From Peptostreptococcus russellii (GTDB lineage Bacteria > Bacillota > Clostridia > Peptostreptococcales > Peptostreptococcaceae): a stretch of DNA of 64,000 bases. The position numbers and the translations under genes were made by a program. The notes beneath the pieces were generated by a model that saw nothing but the letters and a program-made list of their open reading frames with translations, made no database searches and was not told the origin of the DNA. Location of the stretch: contig NZ_FODF01000005.1 of NCBI RefSeq assembly GCF_900110295.1, forward strand, positions 62,001 through 126,000, written 5' to 3'. Positions within the stretch are counted from its first letter, which is position 1, and each line of letters starts with the position of its first letter. Shown in pieces: positions 28,044-37,632 of the stretch.

Positions 28044-28423
28044 CATTTCTCCCGATTCTAAATACTTTTCAAGTTGTTTCCCTTAAATTAACTTTAATTA
28101 CTGTTAACATTATTTAAAGCACATTTTTCTAAATATTTTTCAATTCATTTTGATTGCCTTATTATTTAATTATAATTAAACATATGCAAATTTTATCAAA
28201 TTTCATCGTCAATGTAAATATTTTATCTGAACTTTTTTGTTTTATATTGCTATTTTCTTATTACCTCTTATTTTATATTTATATTTTTATCTTAAGCTTT
28301 ATATTTTTTTATTTTATTTCTCATTATTAAAACAATATTTTGCTTAGCTAATTATTATTATGACTTTTGTCCCCCTCTAGCTTATTTTATAAACTATTTT
28401 TTATAATATTTTTATATAAAAAT
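28044..28423. other. AT-rich intergenic region upstream of the CWB2 gene
   Basis: No gene or known RNA seen. It contains the promoter region of the wall protein gene and ends at the pyrE terminator. Confidence 0.5.
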
Positions 28424-28449
28424 AACCCGAATACAAATGTATTCGGGTT
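28424..28449 (-). terminator. Terminator of the pyr operon
   Basis: Perfect arms AACCCGAATAC/GTATTCGGGTT with TTATTTTTA on the minus strand, 31 bp after pyrE. Confidence 0.9.
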
Positions 28450-28479
28450 ACTTTTATTACTTTAAAATCTTACTCTCTC

Positions 28480-29052
28480 TTATTTAAATTCTCTACTACC
28501 AGGTTTTACAAGGTCTAGCTTTCCTTCCTTACATAAAGGACAATCTTCTTTATCATAAACCTGTATATCAAGATCTATTGCACTATATATTGGCATACCT
28601 ATATCTTCCTTGGTTCTATTAACTATACAAGCTACACCTATTACTTCTCCACCTAAATCTTCTAATATTTTCTTTGTTTCCTTTGTTGATTTTCCAGTTG
28701 TTACTACGTCTTCTGATATTATTATCTTTGCTCCTGGCTTAATCTCAAAACCTCTTCTAAGCTGCATTACATTATCTTTTCTTTCTGTAAATATAGCTTC
28801 TTTTCTTAGCTGTCTTCCTAGTTCATATGAAACTACTACTCCACCCATAGCAGGTCCTACTACTAGGTCTATATCTAGGTCTTTTATTTTATCTACTACT
28901 ACACCGAGTACCTTCTCTGCCTGATCTGGAAATCTAAGTATCTTTGCACACTGTACATATCTATTTGAATGCTTTCCTGAAGAAAGTAAAAAATGTCCTT
29001 CTAATAATGCGTCACAATCCTTTAATATTTCTATTACATTAACTTCGCTCAT
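28480..29052 (-). CDS. pyrE: Orotate phosphoribosyltransferase
   Basis: A 190-residue cytoplasmic enzyme making OMP from orotate and PRPP. Seen: [45 protein letters not shown], and the PRPP loop [15 protein letters not shown] at about 114-128. It also carries the CPLCKEG C-terminal Cys motif common in clostridial PyrE. TTGGAGG upstream. Last gene of pyrB-K-D-E. Confidence 0.97.
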   Translation of the reverse strand: MSEVNVIEILKDCDALLEGHFLLSSGKHSNRYVQCAKILRFPDQAEKVLGVVVDKIKDLDIDLVVGPAMGGVVVSYELGRQLRKEAIFTERKDNVMQLRRGFEIKPGAKIIISEDVVTTGKSTKETKKILEDLGGEVIGVACIVNRTKEDIGMPIYSAIDLDIQVYDKEDCPLCKEGKLDLVKPGSREFK

Positions 29053-29101
29053 ATCTAATCCTCCAATATATTTTCTAAATTCTATATTTTAAAGAATAAC
29101 C

Positions 29102-30004
29102 CTATATTATCCCTCTAATCTCATCAAAACTTTTTATATTATTATCTTCCATATACTTTTCCAAGTCTTTTATAATCTTTTCACCTATTTTAGGCTCTAC
29201 AAAGTTTGCTGTCCCAATTTGAACACAAGTTGCACCAGCCATTATAAATTCAATAACGTCTTCTGCACTCATTATTCCGCCTATACCAATAACTGGTATC
29301 TTTACTGCCTTGGCTACTTCATATACCATTCTAAGAGCTATCGGCTTTATTGCTGGTCCTGAAAGACCTGCTGTAACATTGTTAAATACTGGCTTTCTTT
29401 TTTTAATATCTATTGCCATAGCTTTGAAAGTATTTACCAAAGAAACTGCATCCGCCCCTTCTTCTTCACATACCTTGGCCATCTCTACAATATCTTCTGC
29501 GTTTGGTGAAAGTTTTACTATTAAGGTTTTTTTTGTTACCTTTCTAACTTCTCTTACTACTTCTCTTGCAACATCAGACTTTATACCAAATGCCATTCCA
29601 CCTGACTTTACATTTGGACAAGATATATTTAGTTCTATCATGTCGAAGTCTTTATCTTCTAGCATTCTTGCACCTTCTAGATAATCTTCTTCACAACTTC
29701 CACCTAAATTAACTATTCTACATAAATCAAGCTTAGAAAACTCCGGAAGTTCCTTTTTTAGGAAACCTTCAAGCCCTGGATTTTCAAGTCCTACGCTGTT
29801 CATCATACCTGCTGCTGTTTCATAAACTCTCAATCCTTCATTTCCTTGTTTCTTATTTAATGTAAGACCTTTCGAACTTACTCCTCCCAGTATATTTATG
29901 TCATATATTTCTTTATATTCTTTACCAAATCCAAATGTCCCAGATGCCATTATAATAGGATTTTTAAGCTCTTTTCCACACAAATTGACTCTTAAATCTA
30001 CCAT
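29102..30004 (-). CDS. pyrD: Dihydroorotate dehydrogenase, class 1B catalytic subunit
   Basis: A 300-residue FMN-binding TIM barrel oxidising dihydroorotate to orotate. Seen: [13 protein letters not shown], the class 1B active-site Cys in [36 protein letters not shown] for FMN phosphate. The start ATG overlaps the pyrK stop codon (TAATG), so translation is coupled; the nearest GAGAGG is 13 bases away inside pyrK. Works as a complex with PyrK, passing electrons to NAD. Confidence 0.97.
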   Translation of the reverse strand: MVDLRVNLCGKELKNPIIMASGTFGFGKEYKEIYDINILGGVSSKGLTLNKKQGNEGLRVYETAAGMMNSVGLENPGLEGFLKKELPEFSKLDLCRIVNLGGSCEEDYLEGARMLEDKDFDMIELNISCPNVKSGGMAFGIKSDVAREVVREVRKVTKKTLIVKLSPNAEDIVEMAKVCEEEGADAVSLVNTFKAMAIDIKKRKPVFNNVTAGLSGPAIKPIALRMVYEVAKAVKIPVIGIGGIMSAEDVIEFIMAGATCVQIGTANFVEPKIGEKIIKDLEKYMEDNNIKSFDEIRGII

Positions 30005-30693
30005 TATAAAATCACATCCTCTCCCCAAAATACTGGACCATCTTTACAAGTCTTTTTATTACCTGAGTTCGTTTTACATGTACAAACTAGACAAGCTCCG
30101 ACTCCACATGCCATTCTATTTTCAAGAGATACCTGTATTCTTGTATCTGTATTTTCTGTCATAGAGATAAGTTTTTTCATCATAGGTGTTGGTCCACAAG
30201 CAAGTATATAATCATATTTTTCTGCATTTATAATGTCTGTAATAAATGTATCTCCAACAGTTGTAAATACATTATCACATACTTCTTCAAAATCCTCTGT
30301 CATTATTGACTCTTTGTTGAATCCCAGATAACAATCACAGTGTTCTATATTTTGAGCCACCATGTACAATGGAGCTATTCCTACTCCACCTCCTACTAAA
30401 GCAACCTTACCTTCTACCTTCTCAAATCCATTTCCATAAGGTCCTTGAAGAGTAATCCCCTCTCCTTCTTCTAGATTGGAAAGTATTCTTGTTCCTTCAC
30501 CTACTACTTTGTATAAAAAGCTTATGCCTTCCTCATCTATATTATAAATGCTTATAGGTCTTGATAAAAGTGGATACTTATCCCATGCTCTTAACATAAA
30601 AAACTGTCCCATCTTTGCCTCAAATTTCCCAGCAATCTTCATATAATACATATCTTCGCCTACATATCTATTTTCTACTATTGTATATTCCAT
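30004..30693 (-). CDS. pyrK: Dihydroorotate dehydrogenase electron transfer subunit
   Basis: A 229-residue iron-sulfur flavoprotein that moves electrons from PyrD to NAD. Seen: the FAD-binding motif [12 protein letters not shown] near 39-50, [25 protein letters not shown], a C-terminal 2Fe-2S ligand set in [11 protein letters not shown] and the later KTC. Site GGCGGG. It sits between pyrB (12-bp gap) and pyrD (overlap). Confidence 0.96.
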   Translation of the reverse strand: MEYTIVENRYVGEDMYYMKIAGKFEAKMGQFFMLRAWDKYPLLSRPISIYNIDEEGISFLYKVVGEGTRILSNLEEGEGITLQGPYGNGFEKVEGKVALVGGGVGIAPLYMVAQNIEHCDCYLGFNKESIMTEDFEEVCDNVFTTVGDTFITDIINAEKYDYILACGPTPMMKKLISMTENTDTRIQVSLENRMACGVGACLVCTCKTNSGNKKTCKDGPVFWGEDVIL

Positions 30694-30705
30694 TTCACAC
30701 CCGCC

Positions 30706-31617
30706 TTATAATCCTAGTAATTTCATTATCAGAGCCATTCTAACATACATTCCGTACTGTGCCTGTTCAAAATATTTAGCTCTTGGATCCTTATCCACTT
30801 CCACAGATATTTCATTTACTCTTGGTAACGGATGAAGGACCATCATATCTTCTTTTGCTATTTTCATTTTTTCTGTATCTAGTATATAACTATCTTTTAA
30901 TCTCTCATATTCTTCTGGGTCTTCAAATCTTTCTCTCTGAATCCTTGTCATATACAAAACATCTAAATCTCCAATTGCATCTTCCAAATTATTTATTTCT
31001 GAATATTTTGTACCTTCTATTTCCATCTTTACATTATCAGGCATTTTTAACTCATCTGGTGATATAAAAACAAATTCAATATTTTTGTATCTTGACATGG
31101 CTTTTGCCAATGAATGTACAGTTCTTCCGTACTTCAAATCCCCACACATACCTATTTTCAGATTATCTAAAGAGCCTCTATTAGCCTTTATAGTTAATAA
31201 ATCTGTTAAAGTTTGTGTAGGATGTTGGTTTTTGCCGTCTCCTGCATTTATAAATGGTCTTAAACTTACAGCTGCTGCATGGTTTGCTGCACCTGATATA
31301 GGGTGTCTCATTGCGATTATGTCTACATACTGAGATACTATGGTAATAGTATCCTCCAAAGATTCTCCTTTTGATGTTGACGATGCTGAAGGGTCTGAGA
31401 AACCTACTACTCTACCACCTAGTCTATTCATTGCTGACTCAAAACTTAGTCTAGTTCTTGTAGATGGTTCATAAAATAAAGTAGCAAGCAATTTGCCTTC
31501 GCATACATTGATATATTTTTCTGGATTTGATTTGATTTGCATTCCTAATTCCAATACGGAATCTATTTCTTCTACAGTAAAATCATCTGGTTTTACTAGA
31601 TGTCTTCCTTTTAACAT
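30706..31617 (-). CDS. pyrB: Aspartate carbamoyltransferase catalytic subunit
   Basis: A 303-residue cytoplasmic enzyme forming carbamoyl aspartate, the committed step of pyrimidine synthesis. Seen: carbamoyl-phosphate motif [19 protein letters not shown] at about 50-68, the [12 protein letters not shown] loop, HPTQTLTDL and [11 protein letters not shown]. No pyrI regulatory subunit follows. The AAGGAGG site lies directly next to a PyrR-type hairpin. First gene of pyrBKDE; pyrC, carAB and pyrF are not in the window. Confidence 0.97.
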   Translation of the reverse strand: MLKGRHLVKPDDFTVEEIDSVLELGMQIKSNPEKYINVCEGKLLATLFYEPSTRTRLSFESAMNRLGGRVVGFSDPSASSTSKGESLEDTITIVSQYVDIIAMRHPISGAANHAAAVSLRPFINAGDGKNQHPTQTLTDLLTIKANRGSLDNLKIGMCGDLKYGRTVHSLAKAMSRYKNIEFVFISPDELKMPDNVKMEIEGTKYSEINNLEDAIGDLDVLYMTRIQRERFEDPEEYERLKDSYILDTEKMKIAKEDMMVLHPLPRVNEISVEVDKDPRAKYFEQAQYGMYVRMALIMKLLGL

Positions 31618-31630
31618 GTTTTCCTCCTTT

Positions 31631-31649
31631 TTGGCCTCACAGGACCCAA
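31631..31649 (-). promoter_or_regulatory. PyrR-binding hairpin over the pyrB leader
   Basis: On the minus strand the leader reads TTGGGTCCTGTGAGGCCAA. The core GGTCCTGTGAGGCC matches the PyrR RNA consensus ARUCCNGNGAGGYU at 13 of 14 positions, and the flanking TTGG/CCAA closes the hairpin. It ends three bases before AGGAGG of pyrB, and no terminator lies between, so UMP-dependent translational repression is inferred. Confidence 0.85.
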
Positions 31650-31692
31650 TTAAAGTATAAAAAATCTAAATTTTATATTGTCTTTCTTAATG

Positions 31693-31721
31693 AGATTATC
31701 ACCTTTAAGAGTTAATGTCAA
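31693..31721 (-). promoter_or_regulatory. Promoter of the pyr operon
   Basis: TTGACA (31716-31721), 17-bp spacer, TAATCT (31693-31698) on the minus strand. The transcript would carry a leader of about 70 bases with the PyrR hairpin. Confidence 0.85.
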
Positions 31722-31873
31722 TAGAAAATATAAAGTTTTCACAGCATCTTTTGAAATTACAATTTTTGCTAAGTTCTTTAAATATAAGAAAAATATTGAT
31801 TTTTTAAAGTCTTATCTTAATTGTTTTACTCATCTTATCTTATTCTTTCTTCTTTTTTATTTATAGCAAAAAA

Positions 31874-31899
31874 TCCGATGTATTTTTCAATACATCGGA
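31874..31899 (-). terminator. Terminator of the feo operon
   Basis: Arms TCCGATGTATT/AATACATCGGA with a TTTTTT run on the minus strand, 11 bp after the Cys-rich gene. Confidence 0.9.
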
Positions 31900-31909
31900 C
31901 AATTTCTAA

Positions 31910-32059
31910 CTACTCTTTTGAATTTACACTGCAAGATCCACAAGAAGATCCACAGCCCTTTGAACAACCACTGCATCCACCTTTTTTTCTAACTCTAATA
32001 GTTGCTAATACTGCTGCTATTACTACTACTGAAAGCACTGCAATTGTAGGTCCGTTCAT
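31910..32059 (-). CDS. FeoB-associated Cys-rich membrane protein
   Basis: A 49-residue protein: one transmembrane helix at the N-terminus (MNGPTIAVLSVVVIAAVLAT), then IRVRKKGGCSGC, SKGCGSSCGSC and a short tail. Six cysteines in CxxC-like spacing could bind iron. This is the small Cys-rich family found after feoB in Firmicutes and Bacteroidetes; its role in ferrous iron handling is inferred from that linkage. Start supported by GAAAGGGG; it lies 40 bp after feoB. Confidence 0.9.
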   Translation of the reverse strand: MNGPTIAVLSVVVIAAVLATIRVRKKGGCSGCSKGCGSSCGSCSVNSKE

Positions 32060-32099
32060 ACTAACATCCCCTTTCAAGTCGGATTAATTTAAATTTATA

Positions 32100-34250
32100 T
32101 TAATTTTCTGATACTGCTCTTTTTACTTCTATGTTTTTACTCTTTCTTGGCTTTCTAAATAACATATAAAGCATAAATACAAGTACTGCTACTGCTATTG
32201 CTGTCCAAACAGTTGGACTCTGCTTTAAAACTAAAACCTTTCCAAATTGGTACACCATAAGAGATATTGCATAAGCAAATGATAGCTGGTAAATAATTGC
32301 AAACCATGTCCACTTTGCACTTCTCATCTCTTCTCTCAAGGCTCCTACAGCCGCAAAGCAAGGCACACAAAGCTGATTGAAAAGCATAAAGCTTAATGCT
32401 GAAACTGTAGTAAATACTGTTGATGCATACTGAAGCATAGATGGATCATCACCTGCTACTTCTCCTATACCTGCAACAACACCAAATGTTGAAACTACTA
32501 CTTCTTTGGCTACTAGTCCACATATTGTTGCAACTGTTGCTGCCCATTGTCCAAATCCTAATGGTGAGAATACAGGTGCAATAGTTCTTCCTATAGCTTC
32601 TAATATAGAATGGCTCTCTCCTGAAAATTCTACAAACTCAAAGCTAGTAGACACGTTCTGAAGTAACCATATTACTATTGTAGCAAGTAATATTACTGTA
32701 CCTGCTTTTATAATAAATGCCTTTAATCTATCCCAAGTAGTTCTAAGTACATTTGCAATTGTGGGCATATGATATTCAGGAAGTTCCATTACAAATGGTG
32801 CTGGGTCTCCTGCAAACATCGATGTCTTTTTCAGCATTGTTCCTGATATAATTACAGCCAATATACCAACAAAGTAGCATAGAGGAGCAAACCACCATCC
32901 CTTTGCCCCAGCAAATACTGAAGCTGAGAACAAGGCTATAATCTCTGTTTTAGCACCACAAGGCATAAATGAAGCAACCATCATAGTCATTCTTCTGTCG
33001 TTTTCATTTTCAATTGTTCTAGTTGCCATTATTCCTGGTACTGAACAACCTGTACCTATAAGAATCGGTATAAATGACTTTCCTGAAAGCCCAAACTTAC
33101 GGAAAAGTCTATCAAGAATGAAAGCTATTCTCGACATATAGCCAACATCCTCCAAAACTGCAAGGAAAAAATAAAGTGTAGCTATTATAGGAGTGAATCC
33201 AAGAACTGCTCCTACACCACCTATTATACCATCAACTACCAAACTTGTTAACCATGGAGCTACTTTTGCAGCTTCAAGAAAACTCTCTACATTACCACCG
33301 ATTATTTCACCAAAGAATACATCATTTACCCAATCTGTTACACCACCGCCGACTACACCGACAGAGATGAAATAAACTAAATATATAATTGCAGCAAATA
33401 TAGGTATAGCAAGTATTCTATTTGTAACTATTCTATCTATTTTATCACTTCTTGTAAGACCGCTTCTTCCTTTCTTGACAGTTTGAGAAATTATATTAGA
33501 TATGTAAGTATATCTAGCATCTGTAATAATTCCCTCTCCGTCATCATCGTGTTCTTCCTCAGCCTTTTCTATAATTTTGTTGATTTCTTCTTTATTAGAC
33601 GGTAGCAAATCTAAACCCTTTATAGCTTTTTCATCATTTTCTATAAGCTTAATTGCATACCATCTCTTATGCTTCTCCTCTACTATATTTTCAATACTCT
33701 TTTCTACATCTGAAACTAACTTTTCTACATTTCCATCAAAAGAGCTTATATGAACATGATTACCATGAGCTACTTTCTTTGATACTTCTATCACCTTATC
33801 TATATTTCTATTTCTAAGAGCAGAAATTTCAATTACTGGATAACCTAATTTTTCACTTAGATATTCAACATTTATCTTGTCTCCATTTTTTTCTACTATA
33901 TCCATCATATTTAAGGCGATAACCATAGGTATTCCTAACTCTGATAGTTGAGTAGTAAGATATAGGTTTCTCTCTATATTTGAAGCATCTACAACATTTA
34001 CTATAACATCAGGATCTTCATTTATAAGATATTCCCTACTTACTACTTCTTCTAATGTATAGGGCGATAAAGAATATATTCCAGGAAGGTCCGTAATATT
34101 TACTTCCTTATCCTTTTTGTAAACGCCCCCTTTTTTTTCAACTGTAACACCTGGCCAGTTACCAACATATTGATTCGAACCAGTCAAAGCATTAAACAAT
34201 GTGGATTTCCCAGAATTCGGGTTACCAGCTAACGCAATTGTAATACTCAT
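32100..34250 (-). CDS. feoB: Ferrous iron transport GTPase/permease FeoB
   Basis: A 716-residue inner-membrane Fe2+ transporter. Seen: an N-terminal G domain with GNPNSGKST at 8-16, VTVEKKGG switch I, DLPGIYSL (G3) and NMMD (G4); a helical linker to about 280; then two Gate-type membrane units with about ten or eleven helices, including GTGCSVPGIMATR and PCGAKTEIIALF with the conserved Cys residues. Site AAAGGGG. Preceded by two feoA genes and a Fur-like box; followed by the Cys-rich protein. Confidence 0.97.
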   Translation of the reverse strand: MSITIALAGNPNSGKSTLFNALTGSNQYVGNWPGVTVEKKGGVYKKDKEVNITDLPGIYSLSPYTLEEVVSREYLINEDPDVIVNVVDASNIERNLYLTTQLSELGIPMVIALNMMDIVEKNGDKINVEYLSEKLGYPVIEISALRNRNIDKVIEVSKKVAHGNHVHISSFDGNVEKLVSDVEKSIENIVEEKHKRWYAIKLIENDEKAIKGLDLLPSNKEEINKIIEKAEEEHDDDGEGIITDARYTYISNIISQTVKKGRSGLTRSDKIDRIVTNRILAIPIFAAIIYLVYFISVGVVGGGVTDWVNDVFFGEIIGGNVESFLEAAKVAPWLTSLVVDGIIGGVGAVLGFTPIIATLYFFLAVLEDVGYMSRIAFILDRLFRKFGLSGKSFIPILIGTGCSVPGIMATRTIENENDRRMTMMVASFMPCGAKTEIIALFSASVFAGAKGWWFAPLCYFVGILAVIISGTMLKKTSMFAGDPAPFVMELPEYHMPTIANVLRTTWDRLKAFIIKAGTVILLATIVIWLLQNVSTSFEFVEFSGESHSILEAIGRTIAPVFSPLGFGQWAATVATICGLVAKEVVVSTFGVVAGIGEVAGDDPSMLQYASTVFTTVSALSFMLFNQLCVPCFAAVGALREEMRSAKWTWFAIIYQLSFAYAISLMVYQFGKVLVLKQSPTVWTAIAVAVLVFMLYMLFRKPRKSKNIEVKRAVSEN

Positions 34251-34290
34251 TTTGTTCCCCTTTCCTTATTTTTAAATTTGTCAATAATAT

Positions 34291-34305
34291 TGTAAATCAT
34301 TCTCA
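34291..34305. promoter_or_regulatory. Fur-like box upstream of feoB
   Basis: On the minus strand TGAGAATGATTTACA matches the 7-1-7 Fur consensus TGATAATNATTATCA at 11 of 14 defined positions. It lies 41 bp before feoB, inside the operon, suggesting feoB has its own iron-controlled promoter. Confidence 0.55.
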
Positions 34306-34411
34306 CTTGTAAAGCATAAAATTAAACCTACCTCTCCTCTGTATTTTATATAAAATAGCAAGATTCAAGAGATAAGATTTCAAATCAATATTATTGAATA
34401 GTATTATTTAA

Positions 34412-34639
34412 TTATATTTCTTCAATTTCAATACATGAAGAATCATCTTTTCTCAAACTAAGTTGATACCCTCTCACTGTAATCTGTACTGGATCTCCTA
34501 AGGGTGCAACCTTCTGTACATAAAGCTGAGTATTTTTTGTAATACCCATATCCATAATCCTTCTTTTAAGAGCACCTTCACCCTTTATTTTTTTTACCAT
34601 ATAATTTTTTCCAACTTCCGAATCTTTTAATGTTATCAC
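34412..34639 (-). CDS. feoA: FeoA-family protein (second copy)
   Basis: A 75-residue SH3-like protein of the FeoA family, thought to bind FeoB and tune Fe2+ uptake. Seen: MITLKDSEVGKNYMVKKIKG, then LKRRIMDMGITKNTQLYV and APLGDPVQITVRGYQLSLRK, the conserved FeoA core. The start is GTG, five bases after GGGGGAG. It lies between the other feoA and feoB; gaps are 121 and 161 bp. Confidence 0.93.
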   Translation of the reverse strand: MITLKDSEVGKNYMVKKIKGEGALKRRIMDMGITKNTQLYVQKVAPLGDPVQITVRGYQLSLRKDDSSCIEIEEI

Positions 34640-34760
34640 TAAATCTCCCCCAGTCCACTTATTTTCTATAAACTATTTATCATTCTAAAATACCACAATA
34701 TATCAAAAGATAAATATATTCCTTGTCACTTAATTTCTAAATAATATATTTAAAAAGTTC

Positions 34761-34979
34761 TTATTGTGGTGAAACCATTATTTTTGATGATAGGTCAAGA
34801 CCAACACCAACTCTACTGTCTTTAACATTAACTATTATATTACCTGTAGCAGAGGATACTACTGTTACCATAGCTTCTTCAACAAAACCCATGTTGGCAA
34901 GTAATTTTTTCTGTTCTCCCTTGATTCTTATTTTCACTATTTTCATAGGAACACCTACTGGTGCAATTGAAAGGTTCAT
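34761..34979 (-). CDS. feoA: FeoA-family protein (first copy)
   Basis: A 72-residue FeoA protein, less typical than its neighbour: it has VPMKIVKIRIKGEQKKLLANMGFVEEAMVTVVSSATGNIIVNVKDSRVGVGLD, with the helix-strand pattern but without the L-G-D-P motif. GGAGGAG precedes the ATG. Two unlike FeoA proteins next to one FeoB occur in several Clostridia; separate roles are not established. Confidence 0.9.
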   Translation of the reverse strand: MNLSIAPVGVPMKIVKIRIKGEQKKLLANMGFVEEAMVTVVSSATGNIIVNVKDSRVGVGLDLSSKIMVSPQ

Positions 34980-35236
34980 AAAAGCTCCTCCTTTTCTGAA
35001 ATTTAATAAGTATTTAAATTTTAATAATAATTAACCTAATATATTTAATATTATATGTTAATTTATAAAAATTGTCAATATACTATAATACTCTTTTTCT
35101 TTTGATATGTATTATTATTTAGTTGTTTTTTCTCAATATATAATTTCTTCTTTTTTTATCTCCATTAAAAAAACGTTTATCTTTATTTTCATCATATTTT
35201 TTAAATTTACTCCTTTTTATATTCAAAAATAAAAAA

Positions 35237-35260
35237 GGACGGTATTAACTATACGCGCCC
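35237..35260 (-). terminator. Terminator of the YpmS-like gene
   Basis: Minus strand GGGCG-x-GTAT / ATAC-x-CGTCC hairpin followed by TTTTTTATTTTT, 9 bp after the stop. Confidence 0.75.
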
Positions 35261-35268
35261 ATTTCACC

Positions 35269-35928
35269 TTAAAAATCGAATAAACTATCTATTATTTCTA
35301 CTCCTATCTTTTTTATATCTTCTTTTGTAACCTTTAGTTTTATTTCAAGATTGCTATCCTTTATATAAATCTTTTCAATTCCTAAATCAACATTATTAAG
35401 ATTTATATATATTTTGCCCTTTTCAGTAGATATTCTATCTACGCCCAAAGATACCATATCATCAATTTTATTATCTACAAGACTTTTGGGAAGCGGTATT
35501 TTCCCCACCTTAACTTTATCTACAGACAATATCATATTGTCTTTATCATTACCTAGACTCATCAAAACATCTATTTGAGAGTCGAATGGTCCTATTTTTT
35601 TAGGAACCTGAACTAGTAACTTATCTCCCCTTAGATTAAATGAGTATGCTTCAAAATCTTGTTTTCCATATTTCACTAAATTATACTTTAAGAGCTTTCT
35701 AAAAGTATAATTGTTTAGTTCCATATCTACAACAGCTCCATCACCTTGAAGCCCTACAGACTTTATAACTCTTTTGTTTATCTGAGCTACATCCATTCTT
35801 TCATCTACATTACACAATCTGTCTTTGTCATCAATAGGATCTGTAGCTTTCAAGCTATATCCTGCTGCTGCGATTAAAACAAATACAAGTACAAGTAGAG
35901 TTATTATTTTCTTTAGTATTCCCTTCAT
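35269..35928 (-). CDS. Membrane-anchored protein of unknown function, YpmS-like
   Basis: A 219-residue protein with an N-terminal anchor (about residues 7-27) and an extracellular domain. The pattern of strands around VDMELNNYTFRKLLKY, LLVQVPKKIG, and VDKVKVGKIPLPKSLVDN resembles the DUF2140/YpmS family of Gram-positive surface proteins; the match is by eye and moderate. No catalytic motif seen. CGGAGG site. Appears monocistronic with its own terminator. Confidence 0.55.
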   Translation of the reverse strand: MKGILKKIITLLVLVFVLIAAAGYSLKATDPIDDKDRLCNVDERMDVAQINKRVIKSVGLQGDGAVVDMELNNYTFRKLLKYNLVKYGKQDFEAYSFNLRGDKLLVQVPKKIGPFDSQIDVLMSLGNDKDNMILSVDKVKVGKIPLPKSLVDNKIDDMVSLGVDRISTEKGKIYINLNNVDLGIEKIYIKDSNLEIKLKVTKEDIKKIGVEIIDSLFDF

Positions 35929-36261
35929 AATAATCCTCCGTTAATTTATCTGCCAATAATTGTTTATTTGCAAATTCATATATTTTACCAAACCTTTTAC
36001 TACTTAATTTAACTTAGGCACTTTAAAATATATTAGTTTTTTACATCGTCCGTCTCTTTTAAATATATTCATCATCATAAATAGTATCACTTATATTTTG
36101 ACTAGATAGTATTGAATTATAAGCATTTTTTTTAGTTTTCAATCGTATTATATACTTTATTTTATCATTTTTTTCTTAAAAAATCATTAATATTTAATAT
36201 AGCATATATATCTAATTTGTATATTACAGCAGTTTATCTTTAATAAAATGAATAAAACAAA
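35929..36261. other. Intergenic region between gluD and the YpmS-like gene
   Basis: No gene or known RNA seen; AT-rich, with the promoter of the YpmS-like gene expected near its left end. Confidence 0.5.
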
Positions 36262-36284
36262 AAGGACCGCAAATTGCGGTCCTT
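36262..36284 (-). terminator. Terminator of glutamate dehydrogenase gene
   Basis: Perfect arms AAGGACCGCAA/TTGCGGTCCTT with TTTTTGTTTT on the minus strand; 94 bp after the stop codon. Confidence 0.85.
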
Positions 36285-36378
36285 CTCTATTAAGTTGTAT
36301 TATATTTATATGTTGCTTAATGGCTTTATTAAAAACGCCCTCTATTTTGTATTTTGAAATAGTACAACTATTTATATT

Positions 36379-37632
36379 TTAGTACCATCCTCTAAGCTTC
36401 ATAGCTTCAGCTACTCTCTTAACTGAATGCATATAAGCTGATTCTCTCATTGTTACGTTGAATTCTTCCTTTATAGCCCATAGGTTTTCGAATGCCTGTA
36501 CCATAGCTATTTCTTCTTTTTCTTCAACTTCCTTTTCAGTCCAGTAGTATCCGTATAGGTTCTGTACCCATTCGAAGTAAGAAACTGTAACACCACCAGC
36601 ATTTGTTAATATATCTGGAGTAAGAACTATTCCTCTTTCATTTAGAACAGCATCACCTTCTGGAGTAGTAGGTCCATTAGCAGCTTCACAAACTAGACCT
36701 GCCTTTATCTTTCCAGCAACATCTGCATCTATTGCATTTTCTAGAGCAGCTGGTATTACTATATCAACATCACTTCCCCAGAATTCGTCCATAGATATTC
36801 TCTTTGAACCAGGGAAATCTAATAAGTTACCATTCTTAGCTCTGTAATCCCACATAGCCTGGAAATCAAGACCTTCTTCATTGTATATAGCGTATGGTCC
36901 AGCTTCCTTGCACCATTCTGCCATTGCAACAACAGTTCCGCCAAGTTTCTGAACGTTCTTAACTGTGAACGCACCAACATTACCGAATCCCTGTACAGCA
37001 ACCTTAGCGTGCTTCATATCTATACCAAGCTTCTTAGCAGCTTCTCTTGCAGTAACTGCAACACCGAATCCAGTAGCTTCATTTCTACCTAATGATCCAC
37101 CAAATTCAACTGGCTTACCAGTTATAACACCTATAGCAGATGTTCCTACTAGCTTGTTGTATTCGTCAACCATCCAAGACATAACTTTACCGTTAGTTCC
37201 TACGTCTGGAGCTGGAACGTCAACCTTTTCTCCTATTAACTTGTATATTCCGTCGATGTATCCTCTAGATAATCTTTCTAATTCACCTTCAGATAATTCA
37301 GATGGGTCAACTATGATACCACCCTTACCACCACCGTAAGGTATACCTGTAGTTGAGCACTTGAATGTCATCCATATAGATAGTGCCTTTACTTCTTCTA
37401 GTGAAACGTTCTGATGGAATCTAACTCCGCCCTTTGTTGGACCAACTGCATCATTATGCTGAGATCTCCATCCCTGGAATATCTTTATAGAACCATCATC
37501 CATTTTAACTGGGATATTAACTTCTATAACTCTTCTTGGTTCCTTTAATAGTTCATAAACTGCAGGTTCCATTCCTAATTTATCACATGCTCTCTTTACC
37601 TGTGCCTGTGCCATTTCAAATACATTTGCCAT
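36379..37632 (-). CDS. gluD: Glutamate dehydrogenase (NAD type)
   Basis: A 417-residue enzyme interconverting glutamate and 2-oxoglutarate plus ammonia. Seen: WRSQHNDAVGPTKGGVRFH, catalytic-lysine loop PYGGGKGGIIVDP at about 98-110, the Rossmann motif VAVQGFGNVGAFTVKN near 207-222, and PAALENAID. Length and sequence fit the abundant clostridial GluD. Site GGAGG. Monocistronic. In amino-acid fermenting Clostridia it works in the oxidative direction; here it shares the glutamate pool with the gad operon. A -10 TATAAT with TG extension lies at 37737-37742 (minus). Confidence 0.96.
   Translation of the reverse strand: MANVFEMAQAQVKRACDKLGMEPAVYELLKEPRRVIEVNIPVKMDDGSIKIFQGWRSQHNDAVGPTKGGVRFHQNVSLEEVKALSIWMTFKCSTTGIPYGGGKGGIIVDPSELSEGELERLSRGYIDGIYKLIGEKVDVPAPDVGTNGKVMSWMVDEYNKLVGTSAIGVITGKPVEFGGSLGRNEATGFGVAVTAREAAKKLGIDMKHAKVAVQGFGNVGAFTVKNVQKLGGTVVAMAEWCKEAGPYAIYNEEGLDFQAMWDYRAKNGNLLDFPGSKRISMDEFWGSDVDIVIPAALENAIDADVAGKIKAGLVCEAANGPTTPEGDAVLNERGIVLTPDILTNAGGVTVSYFEWVQNLYGYYWTEKEVEEKEEIAMVQAFENLWAIKEEFNVTMRESAYMHSVKRVAEAMKLRGWY

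Noticed and set aside
34980-35040. Fur box before the first feoA
   Set aside because: Best match is about 10 of 14 in a stretch made only of A and T, expected by chance.
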